Assembly (NCBI GenBank): GCA_026005095.1 | Contig: BPKK01000011.1 | Span: forward strand, 18,452 to 82,451 | Origin: Silanimonas sp. | GTDB taxonomy: Bacteria > Pseudomonadota > Gammaproteobacteria > Xanthomonadales > Xanthomonadaceae | Length of the DNA stretch: 64,000 nt | Direction: 5' to 3' | In this document: one piece after another, positions 1-13,559 of the stretch | Position numbering within the stretch: the first letter of the stretch is position 1 | Layout of the letters: the number at the start of each line of letters is the position of its first letter | Made by a program: the position numbers and the translations under genes | Notes under the pieces: model-generated | Database searches by the model: none | What the model was told of the DNA's origin: nothing | The model's input: only the letters and a program-made list of their open reading frames with translations

Positions 1-1
1 G

Positions 2-1522
2 GCCCTGCGCCATGACGCCCACATCGTGGTGGTGGGCGACTTCGACTGTGATGGCGCCACCGGCACAGCGGTGGCTGTGCGGGGTCTGCGCCTGCTCGGG
101 GCGCGCCGTGTCTCCTACCGCGTGCCGCATCGCATCGCCCATGGCTATGGGCTCTCTCCGGCCCTGGTGGAGGAGGAACTGGCGCCGATCGCGCCGGACC
201 TCGTCATCACCGTCGATTCCGGCATCGCCTGCCTCGCCGGGGTGGAGGCCGCCCGGGCCCGTGGCTGGCGGGTGCTGGTCACCGACCACCACCTGCCTGG
301 CGAAGTACTGCCCAGGGCCGATGCCATCGTCAATCCCAACCTGCGCGGCGACGGCTTCCCGAGCAAGGCGCTGGCCGGTGTGGGGGTGGTGTTCTACCTT
401 CTGCTCGCCCTGCGGGCACGCCTGCGCGCCCTGGGCGAGCCCGGCGGCGAGGCCGATCTCGCCAGCCTGCTCGACCTGGTGGCCGTGGGCACCGTCGCCG
501 ACCTCGTGCCGCTCGATTACAACAACCGCCTGCTGGTGGCTGCCGGCCTCAAGCGCCTGCGGGCCGGGCAGGGGCAGCCCGGCCTGCTCGCCCTGGCCGC
601 GGTGGCGCAGCGCCGCCTGCCATTGCTCACCGCCAGCGATATCGGCTTTGGCATCGGGCCGCGGATCAATGCCGCGGGGCGGCTGGAAGACATGACCCTC
701 GGCATCGAATGCCTGCTCACCGATGATGCCGGCCGCGCCGAGGCCCTGGCGCGCCAGCTCGATGCCATCAATGCCGAGCGCCGCGAGCTGCAACAGCAGA
801 TGGTGGAGGAGGCCGAGGCAGCCGCGCTGGCCTTGCCGCTGCCGGAAGGGGGGCATGATGCCTACTGCCTGTTCGACCCCGGCTGGCATCCCGGCGTAGT
901 CGGTCTCGTGGCCTCCCGGCTGAAAGAGAAGCTGCACCGCCCGGTGATCGCCTTCGCCCCGGCAGAGCCCGGCGCGGCCACCCTGCGCGGCTCGGCGCGC
1001 TCGATTCCCGGCCTGCACATCCGCGATGTGCTGGCCGAGGTCGATGCTGCCCATCCCGGGCTGATCCTGCGCTATGGCGGCCATGCCATGGCCGCCGGGC
1101 TGGCGCTCGAACAGGCGTGCCTCGAGCCCTTCCGGCGAGTCTTCGAAGCCGCCGTGGCCCGCCATCTCACCGACGAGCTGCGCGAGGCCGAACTCTGGAG
1201 CGATGGCGAACTCGCCCCCCAAGAGCTCAACCGCCCTACCGCCGAGGCTCTGCGCCTTGCCGGTCCCTGGGGGCAGGGCTTTCCCGAACCGCTGTTCGAC
1301 AGCGAGTTCGAGGTGCGGCACTGGCGGGTCCTGGCCGGTCGGCACCTGAAGTTCGAACTCGGTATGCCGGGCAGGCCCGGGCCGGTTTCGGCGATCCATT
1401 TCGGCGGCGCGGCCCTCGGCGCGCCGCCCCCGCGCGTGCGCCTGGCCTTCGGTCTCGACCTCGACGATTTTGCCGGTCGGCGCGACGTGCAGTTGCTGGT
1501 GCGCCACTGGTGGCCGGCCTGA
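2..1522 (+). CDS. recJ: RecJ single-stranded-DNA exonuclease, 5' end cut by window edge
   Basis: RecJ degrades single-stranded DNA 5' to 3' in recombination and mismatch repair. The frame is open to the window edge, so the true start lies upstream; roughly 60-70 N-terminal residues are missing compared with the usual length of about 570. Visible family marks are the DHH-phosphoesterase motif I (GDFDCDG, about bases 35-55), the DHH motif in VTDHHLPGE (about 278-305), the RINAAGRLE segment (about 660-690), and the DHHA1 motif GGHAMAAG (about 1077-1100). It is followed after 52 bases by prfB, the same order as in other Lysobacterales and in E. coli (recJ-prfB-lysS). Nothing looks degraded in the visible part. 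Confidence 0.95.
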   Translation, partial: ALRHDAHIVVVGDFDCDGATGTAVAVRGLRLLGARRVSYRVPHRIAHGYGLSPALVEEELAPIAPDLVITVDSGIACLAGVEAARARGWRVLVTDHHLPGEVLPRADAIVNPNLRGDGFPSKALAGVGVVFYLLLALRARLRALGEPGGEADLASLLDLVAVGTVADLVPLDYNNRLLVAAGLKRLRAGQGQPGLLALAAVAQRRLPLLTASDIGFGIGPRINAAGRLEDMTLGIECLLTDDAGRAEALARQLDAINAERRELQQQMVEEAEAAALALPLPEGGHDAYCLFDPGWHPGVVGLVASRLKEKLHRPVIAFAPAEPGAATLRGSARSIPGLHIRDVLAEVDAAHPGLILRYGGHAMAAGLALEQACLEPFRRVFEAAVARHLTDELREAELWSDGELAPQELNRPTAEALRLAGPWGQGFPEPLFDSEFEVRHWRVLAGRHLKFELGMPGRPGPVSAIHFGGAALGAPPPRVRLAFGLDLDDFAGRRDVQLLVRHWWPA

Positions 1523-1537
1523 CGCGGCCGGCCCTGC

Positions 1538-1543
1538 TAGAAT
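1538..1543 (+). promoter_or_regulatory. Candidate -10 element for prfB
   Basis: TAGAAT lies 31 bases upstream of the prfB ATG in the recJ-prfB gap and is followed by a GC-rich discriminator (CCGCGG). No convincing -35 is visible at 16-18 bases. A similar TANAATC-GC-rich pattern precedes serS, tRNA-Ser and hisS in this window. Confidence 0.3.
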
Positions 1544-1574
1544 CCGCGGTCTTTCGAATCACCGGGAACGCGCC

Positions 1575-2700
1575 ATGGAAACCAATCCCGTGCGCCAGCG
1601 CATCGCCGAGCTCAAGGGCCGGCTGGATGCGCTGAGGGGGTATCTTTGACTACGACCGGAAGGTCGAGCGTCTTGAGGAAGTCAGCCGCGAGCTGGAGAG
1701 TCCGACGGTCTGGAACGAGCCGGAGCGGGCGCAGGCCCTCGGCCGCGAACGGGCTTCGCTGGAAAAGGTGGTCCACGGCATCAGCTCGCTGGACGAGGCG
1801 CTGAGCGGCGGGCTCGAGCTGCTCGAGCTCGCGGAGATGGAGAACGACCTCGAGACCTTCGAGGCCGTGGTGGCCGATGTCGATGCCAGCCAGGCCAAGC
1901 TCGAGAAGCTCGAGTTCCAGCGCATGTTCAGCGGCAAGATGGACGCCGCCAATGCCTACCTCGACATCCAAGCCGGTGCCGGCGGCACCGAGGCCCAAGA
2001 CTGGGCCGAGATGCTGCTGCGCATGTACCTGCGCTGGTGCGAATCGCGGGGCTGGAAGACCGAGCTGATGGAAGTCAGCGGCGGCGAAGTGGCCGGTATC
2101 AAGTCGGCCACCGTGCGTGTCGAGGGCGACTATGCCTATGGCTGGCTCAAGACCGAGACCGGCGTGCACCGCCTGGTGCGCAAGTCGCCTTTCGATTCCG
2201 ACAACCGCCGCCACACCAGCTTCACCTCGGTCTTCGTCTCGCCCGAGGTGGACGACAAGATTGACATCGCGATCAATCCCGCCGACCTCAAGATCGACGT
2301 CTACCGCTCCTCCGGCGCCGGTGGCCAGCACGTCAACAAGACCGAATCGGCGGTGCGCATCACCCACGTGCCCACCGGCATCGTCGTGGCCTGCCAGAAC
2401 GGCCGCAGCCAGCACCAGAACCGCGACATGGCGATGCAGATGCTGGCCGCCAAGCTCTACGAGCTGGAGATGCAGAAGCGCAATGCCGAGAAGGACGCGG
2501 TGGAAGCCACCAAGTCCGACATCGGCTGGGGCAGCCAGATCCGCAACTACGTGCTCGACCAGAGCCGCATCAAGGACCTGCGCACCGGCGTCGAGCGCTC
2601 CGATACCCAGAAGGTACTGGATGGCGATCTCGACGAGTTCGTCGAGGCCAGCCTGAAAATGGGGCTCGAGGCCGGCGCCAAGCGCAGCGACGCGGCCTGA
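1575..2700 (+). CDS. prfB: Peptide chain release factor 2, with programmed +1 frameshift
   Basis: RF2 terminates translation at UGA and UAA. The gene starts at the ATG at 1575. The first 24 codons end with CTT followed by an in-frame TGA (1647-1649); skipping one T gives GAC at 1648 and the long downstream frame that ends at 2700, for about 374 residues (E. coli 365). The stop-codon recognition tripeptide SPF (in RKSPFDSD) identifies RF2 rather than RF1, and the catalytic GGQ motif lies in [14 protein letters not shown]. Reading only the uninterrupted frame would wrongly start the gene at 1768. It lies between recJ and lysS as in E. coli. The frameshift makes synthesis autoregulated: low RF2 favours the shift. 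Confidence 0.97.
1635..1650 (+). promoter_or_regulatory. RF2 programmed +1 frameshift site
   Basis: The sequence AGGGGGTATCTTTGAC has the canonical arrangement: an SD-like AGGGGG that pairs with 16S rRNA inside the ribosome, a short spacer, then the slippery CTT and the in-frame TGA followed by C. This is the known prfB autoregulatory element. The surrounding frames fit exactly, with frame 0 upstream and frame +1 downstream. Confidence 0.96.
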
Positions 2701-2782
2701 GGCGGCAGTCACCCGTTCCTCCTTCTCCTCATTTCTTCCTTTTCCCCGCCCTCGCTCCCCACACCTCTCCCCACCGCCCGCC

Positions 2783-4300
<1,518 letters not shown>

Positions 4301-4323
4301 GAGTGTGAATCCCATCACGCTTT

Positions 4324-4339
4324 TTGACATCGCTTGACA
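4324..4339 (+). promoter_or_regulatory. Direct repeat TTGACA-N4-TTGACA upstream of the secreted-protein gene
   Basis: Two TTGACA hexamers begin 10 bases apart in the lysS-downstream gap, 72 bases before the ATG at 4412. Either could be a -35 element, but no good -10 follows at 16-18 bases. One-turn spacing would also suit a protein binding site. The same arrangement recurs on the minus strand at 32087-32102. Confidence 0.3.
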
Positions 4340-4411
4340 ATCCAGCCCGCCCCGGGCCTTCCCATACCGGAGCGGGCGATAGGATGCGGCATCCCCCCTG
4401 CCGTTCCCGCC

Positions 4412-6553
4412 ATGCCCCACTGCCTGCGTGTTCTCCTCGCCTCTGCGGCCCTGCTGGCGGCCGGCGCCCTCCCGGCTGCGGTGCGGCCCATCGCCGACCG
4501 CTACGTGCTGAAGGAGAACGCCCCGGCCACGGACCTTCGGGTGCTCCAGAACGACGGACTCACCAATACCGAGCTGGCGAACGGCGCGCTCACCCTGCTA
4601 CGTCCCCCCACCCTCGGCACTGTCTCGGTCGAGACCTTCAGCACCGCCTCGGCAGCCGATGACGTCATCCGCTACACCCCGCAGGCCGACCGCAGCGGCC
4701 AGGATTCCCTGCGCTACCGCATCTGCAGTGGCGGTATCTGCGCCGAGTCCGAGGTGGCGATCGTGCTACGGCCCATCAGCGAGGGGCTGGCGCTCACCGT
4801 CCCTGGTGGCAGCGGGTTCATCGATCTTGAGGCCGGTGGGCTGCGGGCCCTGCCATCGGCGCGTTTCCAGGCCTCGCCGCTGGTCGAGGCGCAGGTGTCG
4901 GAGTTCCCGTTGGCGGTGGACGCCAGCCCGGCCAATCCTTTCGCCGGCAGCGGCGCGTTTTCGCTGCGGGTCATCCCCAGCAGCGGCGAGGCGCGCACTT
5001 GGCGCATCCTCGTCGATGCCCGCTCTCTCTCAGGCGGCAATGTCGATGTCTATCTCGGCGTCGATGCCAATGGCGATGGCAGGGCTTCGGCCGACGAACT
5101 GCGCTGCGCCGCTGGCATGTCGACCAGCATCGAGCGCTGCGAGATGGAGCTGCTGGTGCCGGCCTGCGGCAATCTTGGCTGGTGGATGCTGCTGAAGAAT
5201 GCCGGCAGCAGTGCCCATACCGCCCGGGTGGAGACCTTCGAGGTGCCGATGACCGGGGGCGATGGCAGCCTCGTCGTCACCGGTCCGGGCCAGGTGCCTG
5301 CCCGAGCCGCCTTCCCCCTGCGCCTTGCCTGGGATGCCCCCGAGTTCGCCGATGGCCAGAGCCGGGTGGCCTATGTCGAGGTGCGGGCGGGGGCCGAGAC
5401 GCCGGTCGGTGCCTTCCCGGTTCGGCTCACCCGCTCGGGACGGAATGAGACTGGGCTAGCGCTTGCCAGTGGTCGCGAGCAGCGGCTGCGCCTGCTGCCC
5501 GGCAGCGCCTCGGAGCGGGTTTACGTGGACGTGCCGGCTGGCGCTACATCGCTTTCCGTCAGCGCCCGCGGCAGCGAGCCCTTGCAGCTCTATCTGGCGC
5601 GGATCGACCCACCTACGGTGGGCAATGCGCCGCCTGAAGTGGCCCCGGCGCCGGCGCGGAGTGTCTCCCATCCGTCCACGGCCTCGGCGGCCCCGAGTCA
5701 GGCGCTCAGTGTTTCGGGAGCGGCCCTGAGCCCCGGGCGTTGGTACGTGGTGGTGAGCAACCCCGGTTCACGTGCCGCCGACGTGGTCCTGCTCGCCACC
5801 ATCGGCGGCAGCGCCCCCCGGGTTCGCCCCGGCGGCTATTTCGCCCCAGCGCGTTCTGGTCATGGCCTGTTCCTCTACCCGGCGGCCGACCAGTGGGCGG
5901 GGCTCTGGTACACCTACCTGCAAGATGGCCACAGCACCTGGTACTACCTGCAGGGTCCGGCTCCCGGTGCCAACGGGCAGTGGGTGGGGCGCATCTACCG
6001 CTCGGCCTGGGACGGTAGCCGCAATGTGCTCACCGCTATCGGCGAGGCCGTGACCACACCCACCGGGCCGGATGCCTTTCGTTTCGCCTACCGTCTGGAC
6101 GGCCAGGCTGGCAACGAACCCTTCGTCAGCTTTGGTCGGGGCTGCCCTAGCCTGGGCGGCACAGCCCTCGATGCCAGCAGCCACTGGTACAACCCGGCGC
6201 GTTCCGGTACTGGCTATAGCGTGCAGCTTTACCCGGACTATGAGTTCTATGCTGCTTTCGTCTACGACGCCGCCGGCGTGCCGCGCTTCCTGGTGGCCGA
6301 GCGCAGCGGCTTTGGCGGGGCCAGTGCCAGCCTCACCCTGGAACAACTCACCGGTTTCTGCCCACTGTGCACGCGCAGCGGCCCGCCGCTGCGTCAGCCG
6401 GTGGGTGTGCTTGGGCGGACCTACGCCGCAGGGCGGCTTGCCAGCCTGAGCCTCGATGCCAGCTTCACCGCCGGCGTGCCGGGACGCTGGCAGCAGTCGG
6501 AGAGTGTGCAGCTGCTCGGTGGGGCTGGAACCACTCAGGGTTGCCTGCCCTAG
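4412..6553 (+). CDS. Large secreted protein with cadherin-like, PPC-like and NPARSG-repeat regions
   Basis: The product is about 713 residues of unknown function. The ATG at 4412 is preferred over a TTG at 4334 because it places a signal peptide (MPHCLRVLLASAALLAAG) at the N-terminus. After it comes a Big_9/cadherin-like stretch (IADRYVLKENAPATDL...VLQND, residues about 30-110), a central beta-rich region, and a segment resembling the bacterial pre-peptidase C-terminal (PPC) domain (SERVYVDVPAGATSLSVSA). The C-terminal third holds two related units marked YFAPARSGHG (near 5835) and WYNPARSGTG (near 6186), each followed by aromatic-rich sequence such as LWYTYLQDG. From memory, such units are common in secreted proteins of Lysobacterales. 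No catalytic motif is visible. It sits between lysS and the convergent fadD, where Xanthomonas has the rpfF/C/G genes. Confidence 0.8.
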   Translation: MPHCLRVLLASAALLAAGALPAAVRPIADRYVLKENAPATDLRVLQNDGLTNTELANGALTLLRPPTLGTVSVETFSTASAADDVIRYTPQADRSGQDSLRYRICSGGICAESEVAIVLRPISEGLALTVPGGSGFIDLEAGGLRALPSARFQASPLVEAQVSEFPLAVDASPANPFAGSGAFSLRVIPSSGEARTWRILVDARSLSGGNVDVYLGVDANGDGRASADELRCAAGMSTSIERCEMELLVPACGNLGWWMLLKNAGSSAHTARVETFEVPMTGGDGSLVVTGPGQVPARAAFPLRLAWDAPEFADGQSRVAYVEVRAGAETPVGAFPVRLTRSGRNETGLALASGREQRLRLLPGSASERVYVDVPAGATSLSVSARGSEPLQLYLARIDPPTVGNAPPEVAPAPARSVSHPSTASAAPSQALSVSGAALSPGRWYVVVSNPGSRAADVVLLATIGGSAPRVRPGGYFAPARSGHGLFLYPAADQWAGLWYTYLQDGHSTWYYLQGPAPGANGQWVGRIYRSAWDGSRNVLTAIGEAVTTPTGPDAFRFAYRLDGQAGNEPFVSFGRGCPSLGGTALDASSHWYNPARSGTGYSVQLYPDYEFYAAFVYDAAGVPRFLVAERSGFGGASASLTLEQLTGFCPLCTRSGPPLRQPVGVLGRTYAAGRLASLSLDASFTAGVPGRWQQSESVQLLGGAGTTQGCLP

Positions 6554-6706
6554 GGCCTTCAGGCCTGCGGAGCGTTCTCCAGCCAGCCATCAGGCCTGGA
6601 GCGGTAGGAGGGCTTTCGCTGGGGACAGTTTTCCCCCTGGCACACACATATGCCGGGCTGCAGCTCGTTGACCTTGGGCCTGACCTCCTACGGCCATCGG
6701 GCGCCG

Positions 6707-8392
6707 TCAGGCCGTCGCCGTACCGGCCGAGTCGCGTAGCTCGCGGCGCAGGATCTTGCCGACGTTGGTCTTCGGAAGCTCGCTGCGGAATTCGACGTAG
6801 CGCGGCAGCTTGTAGCCGGTGAGCTTGTCCTTGCAGAAGGCCTTCACCTGCTCGGCGGTGAGGTTCGGATCCTTGCGCACGATCACCACTTTCACCGCCT
6901 CGCCCGACTTGTCGTCGGGCACGCCCACCGCCGCCACTTCGAGCACGCCAGGCATGGTGGCCACCACGTCCTCGATTTCGTTCGGGTACACGTTGAAGCC
7001 CGAGACCAGGATCATGTCCTTCTTGCGGTCGACGATGTAGAAGTAGCCGGCAGCGTCCATCTTCGCCATGTCGCCGGTGTGCAGCCAGCCGTCGGCGTCG
7101 ATGACCTTGGCCGTTTCCTCCGGCCGCTGCCAGTAGCCCTGCATCACCTGCGGGCCCTTGATGCACAACTCGCCCACCTCGCCCACCGGCAGCATCCGCC
7201 CCTCGTCGTCCTTGATGCAGGCGTCGGTGGAGGAGATCGGCAGGCCGATGGCGCCGTTGAACTCCTTGAGGTCCATCGGATTGATGCAGGCCGCCGGCGA
7301 GGTTTCGGTGAGCCCGTAGGCCTCCACCAGGGTGCAGCCGGTGACCTGCTTCCAGCGTTCGGCCACGGCGCGCTGCACCGCCATGCCGCCGCCGAGCGTG
7401 AGGTGTAGGGCAGAGAAATCCACGGTGTCGAAGCCCGGGGTGTTGAGCAGGCCGTTGAACAGGGTGTTGACGCCGGTGATGGCGGTGAAGCGCGTGGACT
7501 TCAGTTCCCTGACGAAGCCCGGCATGTCGCGCGGGTTGGTGATCAGGTGGTTGAGACCGCCGAACTTCATGAAGACGAGGCAGTTCGCCGTCAGCGCGAA
7601 GATGTGGTAGAGCGGCAGCGCGGTGATGATGACTTCCTCGCCGGGCTTGGCATTGGTGCCGATCCAGGCCGAAGCCTGCTGCATGTTCGCTACCAGGTTG
7701 CGGTGGGTGAGCATGGCGCCCTTGGCCACGCCGGTAGTACCGCCGGTGTACTGCAAAAAGGCAATGTCGCTATGGTGCAGCGACACCGCCGGCAGTTCGT
7801 GCTTCGCGCCCCGCGCCAGCGCGGTGCGGAAATCGATGGCGCCGGGGATGTCGTAGTCGGGCACCATCTTCTTCACGTACTTCACCATGAAGTCGACGAT
7901 GGCGCCCTTGGGGAAGCCCAGCATCTCGCCGATCGAGGTGACGATGACCTGCTTCACCGGCGTCTCGGCCACCACTTCGGCGGCGGTGTGCGCCACGTTG
8001 GAGAGCACCACCAGCACGCTGGCGCCGGAATCGACCAGCTGGTGCTTCAGTTCGCGCGGCGTGTAGAGCGGGTTGGTGTTCACCACCGTGAGCCCGGCGC
8101 GCAGCACGCCGAAGATGGCGATCGGGTACTGCAGCACATTGGGCATCATCAGGGCGACGCGGTCGCCCTTCTTGAGCTTGAGGTCGTTGAGGAGGAAGCT
8201 CGCGAACTGGGCGGAGAGGCGGTCGACCTCGGCATAGGTGATGGTCTTGCCGAGGTTGCGGAAGGCGGGGCGGTCGCGGAACTTGGCGATCGCGTTCTCG
8301 AGCACCGAGACGATGGACGGGAACTCGTCCACGTCGATGGTCGCGGGCACGCCCTTCGGGTAGCTGGACAACCAGGGACGCTCAATGCTCAT
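6707..8392 (-). CDS. fadD: Long-chain fatty acyl-CoA ligase, FadD / RpfB type
   Basis: It activates fatty acids to acyl-CoA through an acyl-adenylate at the inner membrane. The chosen ATG at 8392 gives 561 residues, the E. coli FadD length, and is preceded by GGGAG. The N-terminus (MSIERPWLSSYPKGVP) aligns with FadD; a longer upstream extension would be non-family sequence overlapping the divergent lipoprotein gene. The adenylate-forming motifs are YTGGTTGVAKG, YGLTETSPA, the HTGDMAKMD...DRKKD segment, and the C-terminal lysine in KTNVGKILRRELR. Next to acnA in Lysobacterales this is the rpfB position, where the enzyme also feeds or recycles DSF-type fatty acids. The rpfF neighbour expected there is absent. 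Confidence 0.93.
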   Translation of the reverse strand: MSIERPWLSSYPKGVPATIDVDEFPSIVSVLENAIAKFRDRPAFRNLGKTITYAEVDRLSAQFASFLLNDLKLKKGDRVALMMPNVLQYPIAIFGVLRAGLTVVNTNPLYTPRELKHQLVDSGASVLVVLSNVAHTAAEVVAETPVKQVIVTSIGEMLGFPKGAIVDFMVKYVKKMVPDYDIPGAIDFRTALARGAKHELPAVSLHHSDIAFLQYTGGTTGVAKGAMLTHRNLVANMQQASAWIGTNAKPGEEVIITALPLYHIFALTANCLVFMKFGGLNHLITNPRDMPGFVRELKSTRFTAITGVNTLFNGLLNTPGFDTVDFSALHLTLGGGMAVQRAVAERWKQVTGCTLVEAYGLTETSPAACINPMDLKEFNGAIGLPISSTDACIKDDEGRMLPVGEVGELCIKGPQVMQGYWQRPEETAKVIDADGWLHTGDMAKMDAAGYFYIVDRKKDMILVSGFNVYPNEIEDVVATMPGVLEVAAVGVPDDKSGEAVKVVIVRKDPNLTAEQVKAFCKDKLTGYKLPRYVEFRSELPKTNVGKILRRELRDSAGTATA

Positions 8393-8528
8393 CGATTCCA
8401 CTCCCATTGCGAGGACCACGGGCCAGGCGCACGGCGCGACACGCGGCAGTTCTTCGAGTATTCGCTCGATTGCAGCACAGGGGGATGGCGGCGGCAAGCC
8501 GGAATGCCGCGGTCTTCGCGCACTACCG

Positions 8529-8954
8529 ATGGGCGGGCTCCTGCTGCTGCTGTCCGCCCTGCTGGTGGCTTGTGCGCGGCCGGCCGACGAAGCGGCCCTG
8601 CGCGATACCCTGGCGAGCATGCAGGCGGCGGTGGAAGCCCGTGATGCCGGCCGCCTGCTCGAGGCCGTAGCCGAGGACTTCGCCGGCCCCGAGGGCATGG
8701 ACCGCGAGGGCCTGCGCCGCTACGTGACGCTACTGCTCCTGCGTCGGCAGCGGGTCGGCGTGGTGCTCGGCCCGGTGGCCGTGGACCTCCATGGCGATCG
8801 TGCGACCGCGCGCTTCGACGCCCTCGTCACTGGGGCCGATGGCCTATTGCCACGGAATGCCGAGGCCCGGCGGGTGGAGACGGTCTGGCGCCGTGAGGGG
8901 GGCGAATGGCGGCTGGTGGCCGCCGACTGGTCGCAGCCCGCAGGCGGCCACTGA
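8529..8954 (+). CDS. Small lipoprotein, NTF2/SnoaL-like
   Basis: The product is about 141 residues. The ATG at 8529 begins a lipoprotein signal (MGGLLLLLSALLVAC) with lipobox LVAC, so the protein is probably anchored to the envelope. The mature part, which starts as a short alpha-helical region (EAALRDTLASMQAAVEA) and ends GGEWRLVAADWS, resembles nuclear transport factor 2-like proteins, but this is a family-level impression only. It is divergent from fadD (136-base gap) and convergent with acnA. In-frame sequence upstream of 8529 overlaps the fadD promoter region and is rejected as coding. Confidence 0.7.
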   Translation: MGGLLLLLSALLVACARPADEAALRDTLASMQAAVEARDAGRLLEAVAEDFAGPEGMDREGLRRYVTLLLLRRQRVGVVLGPVAVDLHGDRATARFDALVTGADGLLPRNAEARRVETVWRREGGEWRLVAADWSQPAGGH

Positions 8955-8962
8955 AACGGCGA

Positions 8963-8982
8963 AGGCCGCCCGAGAGCGGCCT
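8963..8982. terminator. Hairpin between lipoprotein gene and acnA
   Basis: A 7-bp perfect stem (AGGCCGC / GCGGCCT) with a 6-base loop lies between two convergent stop codons. It has no long T-run, so it may work with Rho or as a weak bidirectional terminator. Confidence 0.55.
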
Positions 8983-9021
8983 CCGCGCTTGCTCAGAAGG
9001 CCTCCGTCCAGGGCCCCCGGC

Positions 9022-11706
<2,685 letters not shown>

Positions 11707-11783
11707 GGGTGGCTCCAGGCTGGGAATGCGTGGGAGGGACCGGCCCTGCGCGCTTCGCAGGGCGCGGGCACGGACAGCCCCGC

Positions 11784-11789
11784 ATTATG
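11784..11789 (-). promoter_or_regulatory. Candidate -10 element for acnA
   Basis: On the minus strand the sequence reads CATAAT followed by a GC-rich discriminator (GCGGGGC). It is downstream of the hflD terminator hairpin and about 80 bases before the acnA ATG. No good -35 is visible at standard spacing. Confidence 0.35.
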
Positions 11790-11796
11790 CCGCAAA

Positions 11797-11815
11797 CCGC
11801 CCCCGTACGGGGCGG
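11797..11815 (-). terminator. Terminator hairpin after hflD
   Basis: A 7-bp stem (CCGCCCC / GGGGCGG) with a 5-base loop lies 12 bases past the hflD stop; on the minus strand it is followed by TTT. It probably ends the nudJ-mnmA-hflD transcript before the acnA promoter. Confidence 0.55.
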
Positions 11816-11826
11816 TATGGATGGGG

Positions 11827-12447
11827 TCAGTCGAGGGGTGAGAGCAGGCCGTGGGCGGCTTCGACCATGGCCCGCCGGCGTAGCAGGAAGTCCCAGCGGC
11901 TGCCGCCCACCTGGCGCCACAGCACGGCGGCCCGCAGCCCGCAGAGCAGCAGGCTGCGCACCTCGGCGATTACCTGCGGCTGGCCGAGGTAGACCGGGTT
12001 GCCGCGCACCAGCACCCGGGGGCCGAGCGGGCTGATGACCTCGCTGTAGAGGTCGGCCAGGCGTTTGAATACGGTGGGATGCTGAGGCCCTAAGTGCTGG
12101 CGTTGGCGTTCGACGTCGCGCAGTACTGCCTGCACCCTCTCGCCGGCCTGCGGTTGGCGCATGAAGGCACGCTCCACGGCGAGCAGGGTGGCGCCCATGC
12201 TGGCCACTGCCGGATCACGACGGCCATGGCCGAGCAGGGCCAGCAACTCGCGCAGACCGCGGTCGAGGTTGCGAGCAAGGTCGCCGCGGCCGCCATAGAT
12301 TTCCTCCACATCCTCAGCTTCGAAGCGAAACAGGCTATCGAGCAGCACCGATTCCGCCGCCTGCTCGGTCTGCCCCAGGGTGGCGAGCTGGTTGACGAGG
12401 CGCAGCGACTGGGCGAGGGCGGCAAGGGCGATGACGCGGTCGATCAT
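11827..12447 (-). CDS. hflD: HflD family protein (high-frequency lysogenization regulator homologue)
   Basis: The product is 206 residues (E. coli HflD 213). The start [22 protein letters not shown] and the internal [21 protein letters not shown] are typical of the family; the lead helix is amphipathic and the protein is peripheral to the membrane in E. coli. Its ATG overlaps the stop of mnmA by four bases (ATGA), so it is translationally coupled. The mnmA-hflD order is conserved in gammaproteobacteria, where purB often follows; here purB is replaced by acnA. In E. coli it binds lambda CII, but its housekeeping role is unclear. Confidence 0.9.
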   Translation of the reverse strand: MIDRVIALAALAQSLRLVNQLATLGQTEQAAESVLLDSLFRFEAEDVEEIYGGRGDLARNLDRGLRELLALLGHGRRDPAVASMGATLLAVERAFMRQPQAGERVQAVLRDVERQRQHLGPQHPTVFKRLADLYSEVISPLGPRVLVRGNPVYLGQPQVIAEVRSLLLCGLRAAVLWRQVGGSRWDFLLRRRAMVEAAHGLLSPLD

Positions 12448-13559
12448 GGGCAGGTGTGGCGGAGCGGGTCGAGGGGGGCATTGGTGGCGGCGATCACCGC
12501 GCCGCCGAGGCATTCCTCGCCACGGTAGAGGACGAGCGACTGGCCCGGCGTGACGGCGCGTTGCGGCTGGTCGAAGCGTACCTCCACGCCCCCGTCGTCG
12601 CGGGCCTGCACGGTACACGCTTGTGCCGCCTGCCGGTAGCGCACCTGGGCCGCGCAGCGCAGCGGTAGCGGCGGGGCTTCGCCGGCCACCCAGTGCATGG
12701 TCTCGGTGCGCAGGCGGGTGGAGGCGAGCAGGGGGCTGTCACCCTGGTCGACGATCAGCCGGTTGCCTTCTGGGTCCTTGCCTACCACGAACCACGGGGC
12801 CTGCGGACGGCCGCGCATACCGCCGAGCCCGAGGCCCTCGCGCTGGCCAAGGGTGAAGAAGGCAATGCCCGGATGTCGGCCCAGCACCACGCCGGCAGGA
12901 TCGACGATTTCGCCCGGGGTGATGGCGATGTAGCGGGAAAGGAAATCGCGGAAATCGCGCTCGCCGATGAAGCAGATGCCGGTGGAGTCCTTCTTCCTTG
13001 CGGTGGCCAGTCCCAGCCGGGCGGCGATCGCCCGCACTTCGGTCTTCGGCAGCTCGCCCACAGGGAAGCGAGTGGCGGCGAGCTGGGCCTGGCCGAGCTG
13101 GTGCAGGAAGTAGCTCTGGTCCTTGCCCGGGTCGCGGCCGCGCAGCAGGCGCCAGCGTCCTTCGTGGCGGTCGATGCGGGCGTAGTGACCGGTAGCGACC
13201 TGTTCCGCGCCGAGGGCGCGGGCCTCGTCGAGGAAGGTCTTGAACTTCACCTCGCGGTTGCAGAGCACATCGGGATTCGGCGTGCGGCCGGCGCGGTACT
13301 CGGCGAGGAAGGTTTCGAATACCCCGCGCCAGTACTCGGCGGCGAAATTGCGGGCGAGGAAGGGGATGCCGAGCTGGCCGCAAACCCGGAGCGCGTCGCG
13401 GCGGTCGGCTTCGGCCCGGCATTCGCCATCGCCATCCTCGTTCCAGTTCTGCATGAACAGACCGGCGATGGGGATGCCTTGCTCGCGTAGCAGCCAGGCG
13501 GCCACCGAGGAATCGACGCCGCCGGACATGCCCACGATGACGCGGGCGCGGGTACTCAC
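12444..13559 (-). CDS. mnmA: tRNA-specific 2-thiouridylase MnmA
   Basis: It performs the 2-thiolation of uridine 34 in tRNA-Lys, -Glu and -Gln with sulfur relayed through the Tus system. The product has 371 residues (E. coli 368). It has the PP-loop ATP pyrophosphatase motif SGGVDSS at residues 12-18 and the two catalytic cysteines at about 100 ([12 protein letters not shown]) and 196 ([12 protein letters not shown]), which match E. coli Cys102 and Cys199. It overlaps nudJ upstream and hflD downstream by four bases each, forming a tight three-gene operon. Confidence 0.96.
   Translation of the reverse strand: MSTRARVIVGMSGGVDSSVAAWLLREQGIPIAGLFMQNWNEDGDGECRAEADRRDALRVCGQLGIPFLARNFAAEYWRGVFETFLAEYRAGRTPNPDVLCNREVKFKTFLDEARALGAEQVATGHYARIDRHEGRWRLLRGRDPGKDQSYFLHQLGQAQLAATRFPVGELPKTEVRAIAARLGLATARKKDSTGICFIGERDFRDFLSRYIAITPGEIVDPAGVVLGRHPGIAFFTLGQREGLGLGGMRGRPQAPWFVVGKDPEGNRLIVDQGDSPLLASTRLRTETMHWVAGEAPPLPLRCAAQVRYRQAAQACTVQARDDGGVEVRFDQPQRAVTPGQSLVLYRGEECLGGAVIAATNAPLDPLRHTCP

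Noticed and set aside
8392..8698. N-terminal extension of fadD to 8698
   Set aside because: It overlaps the divergent lipoprotein gene, and FadD homologues start at MSIERPW with a good SD.
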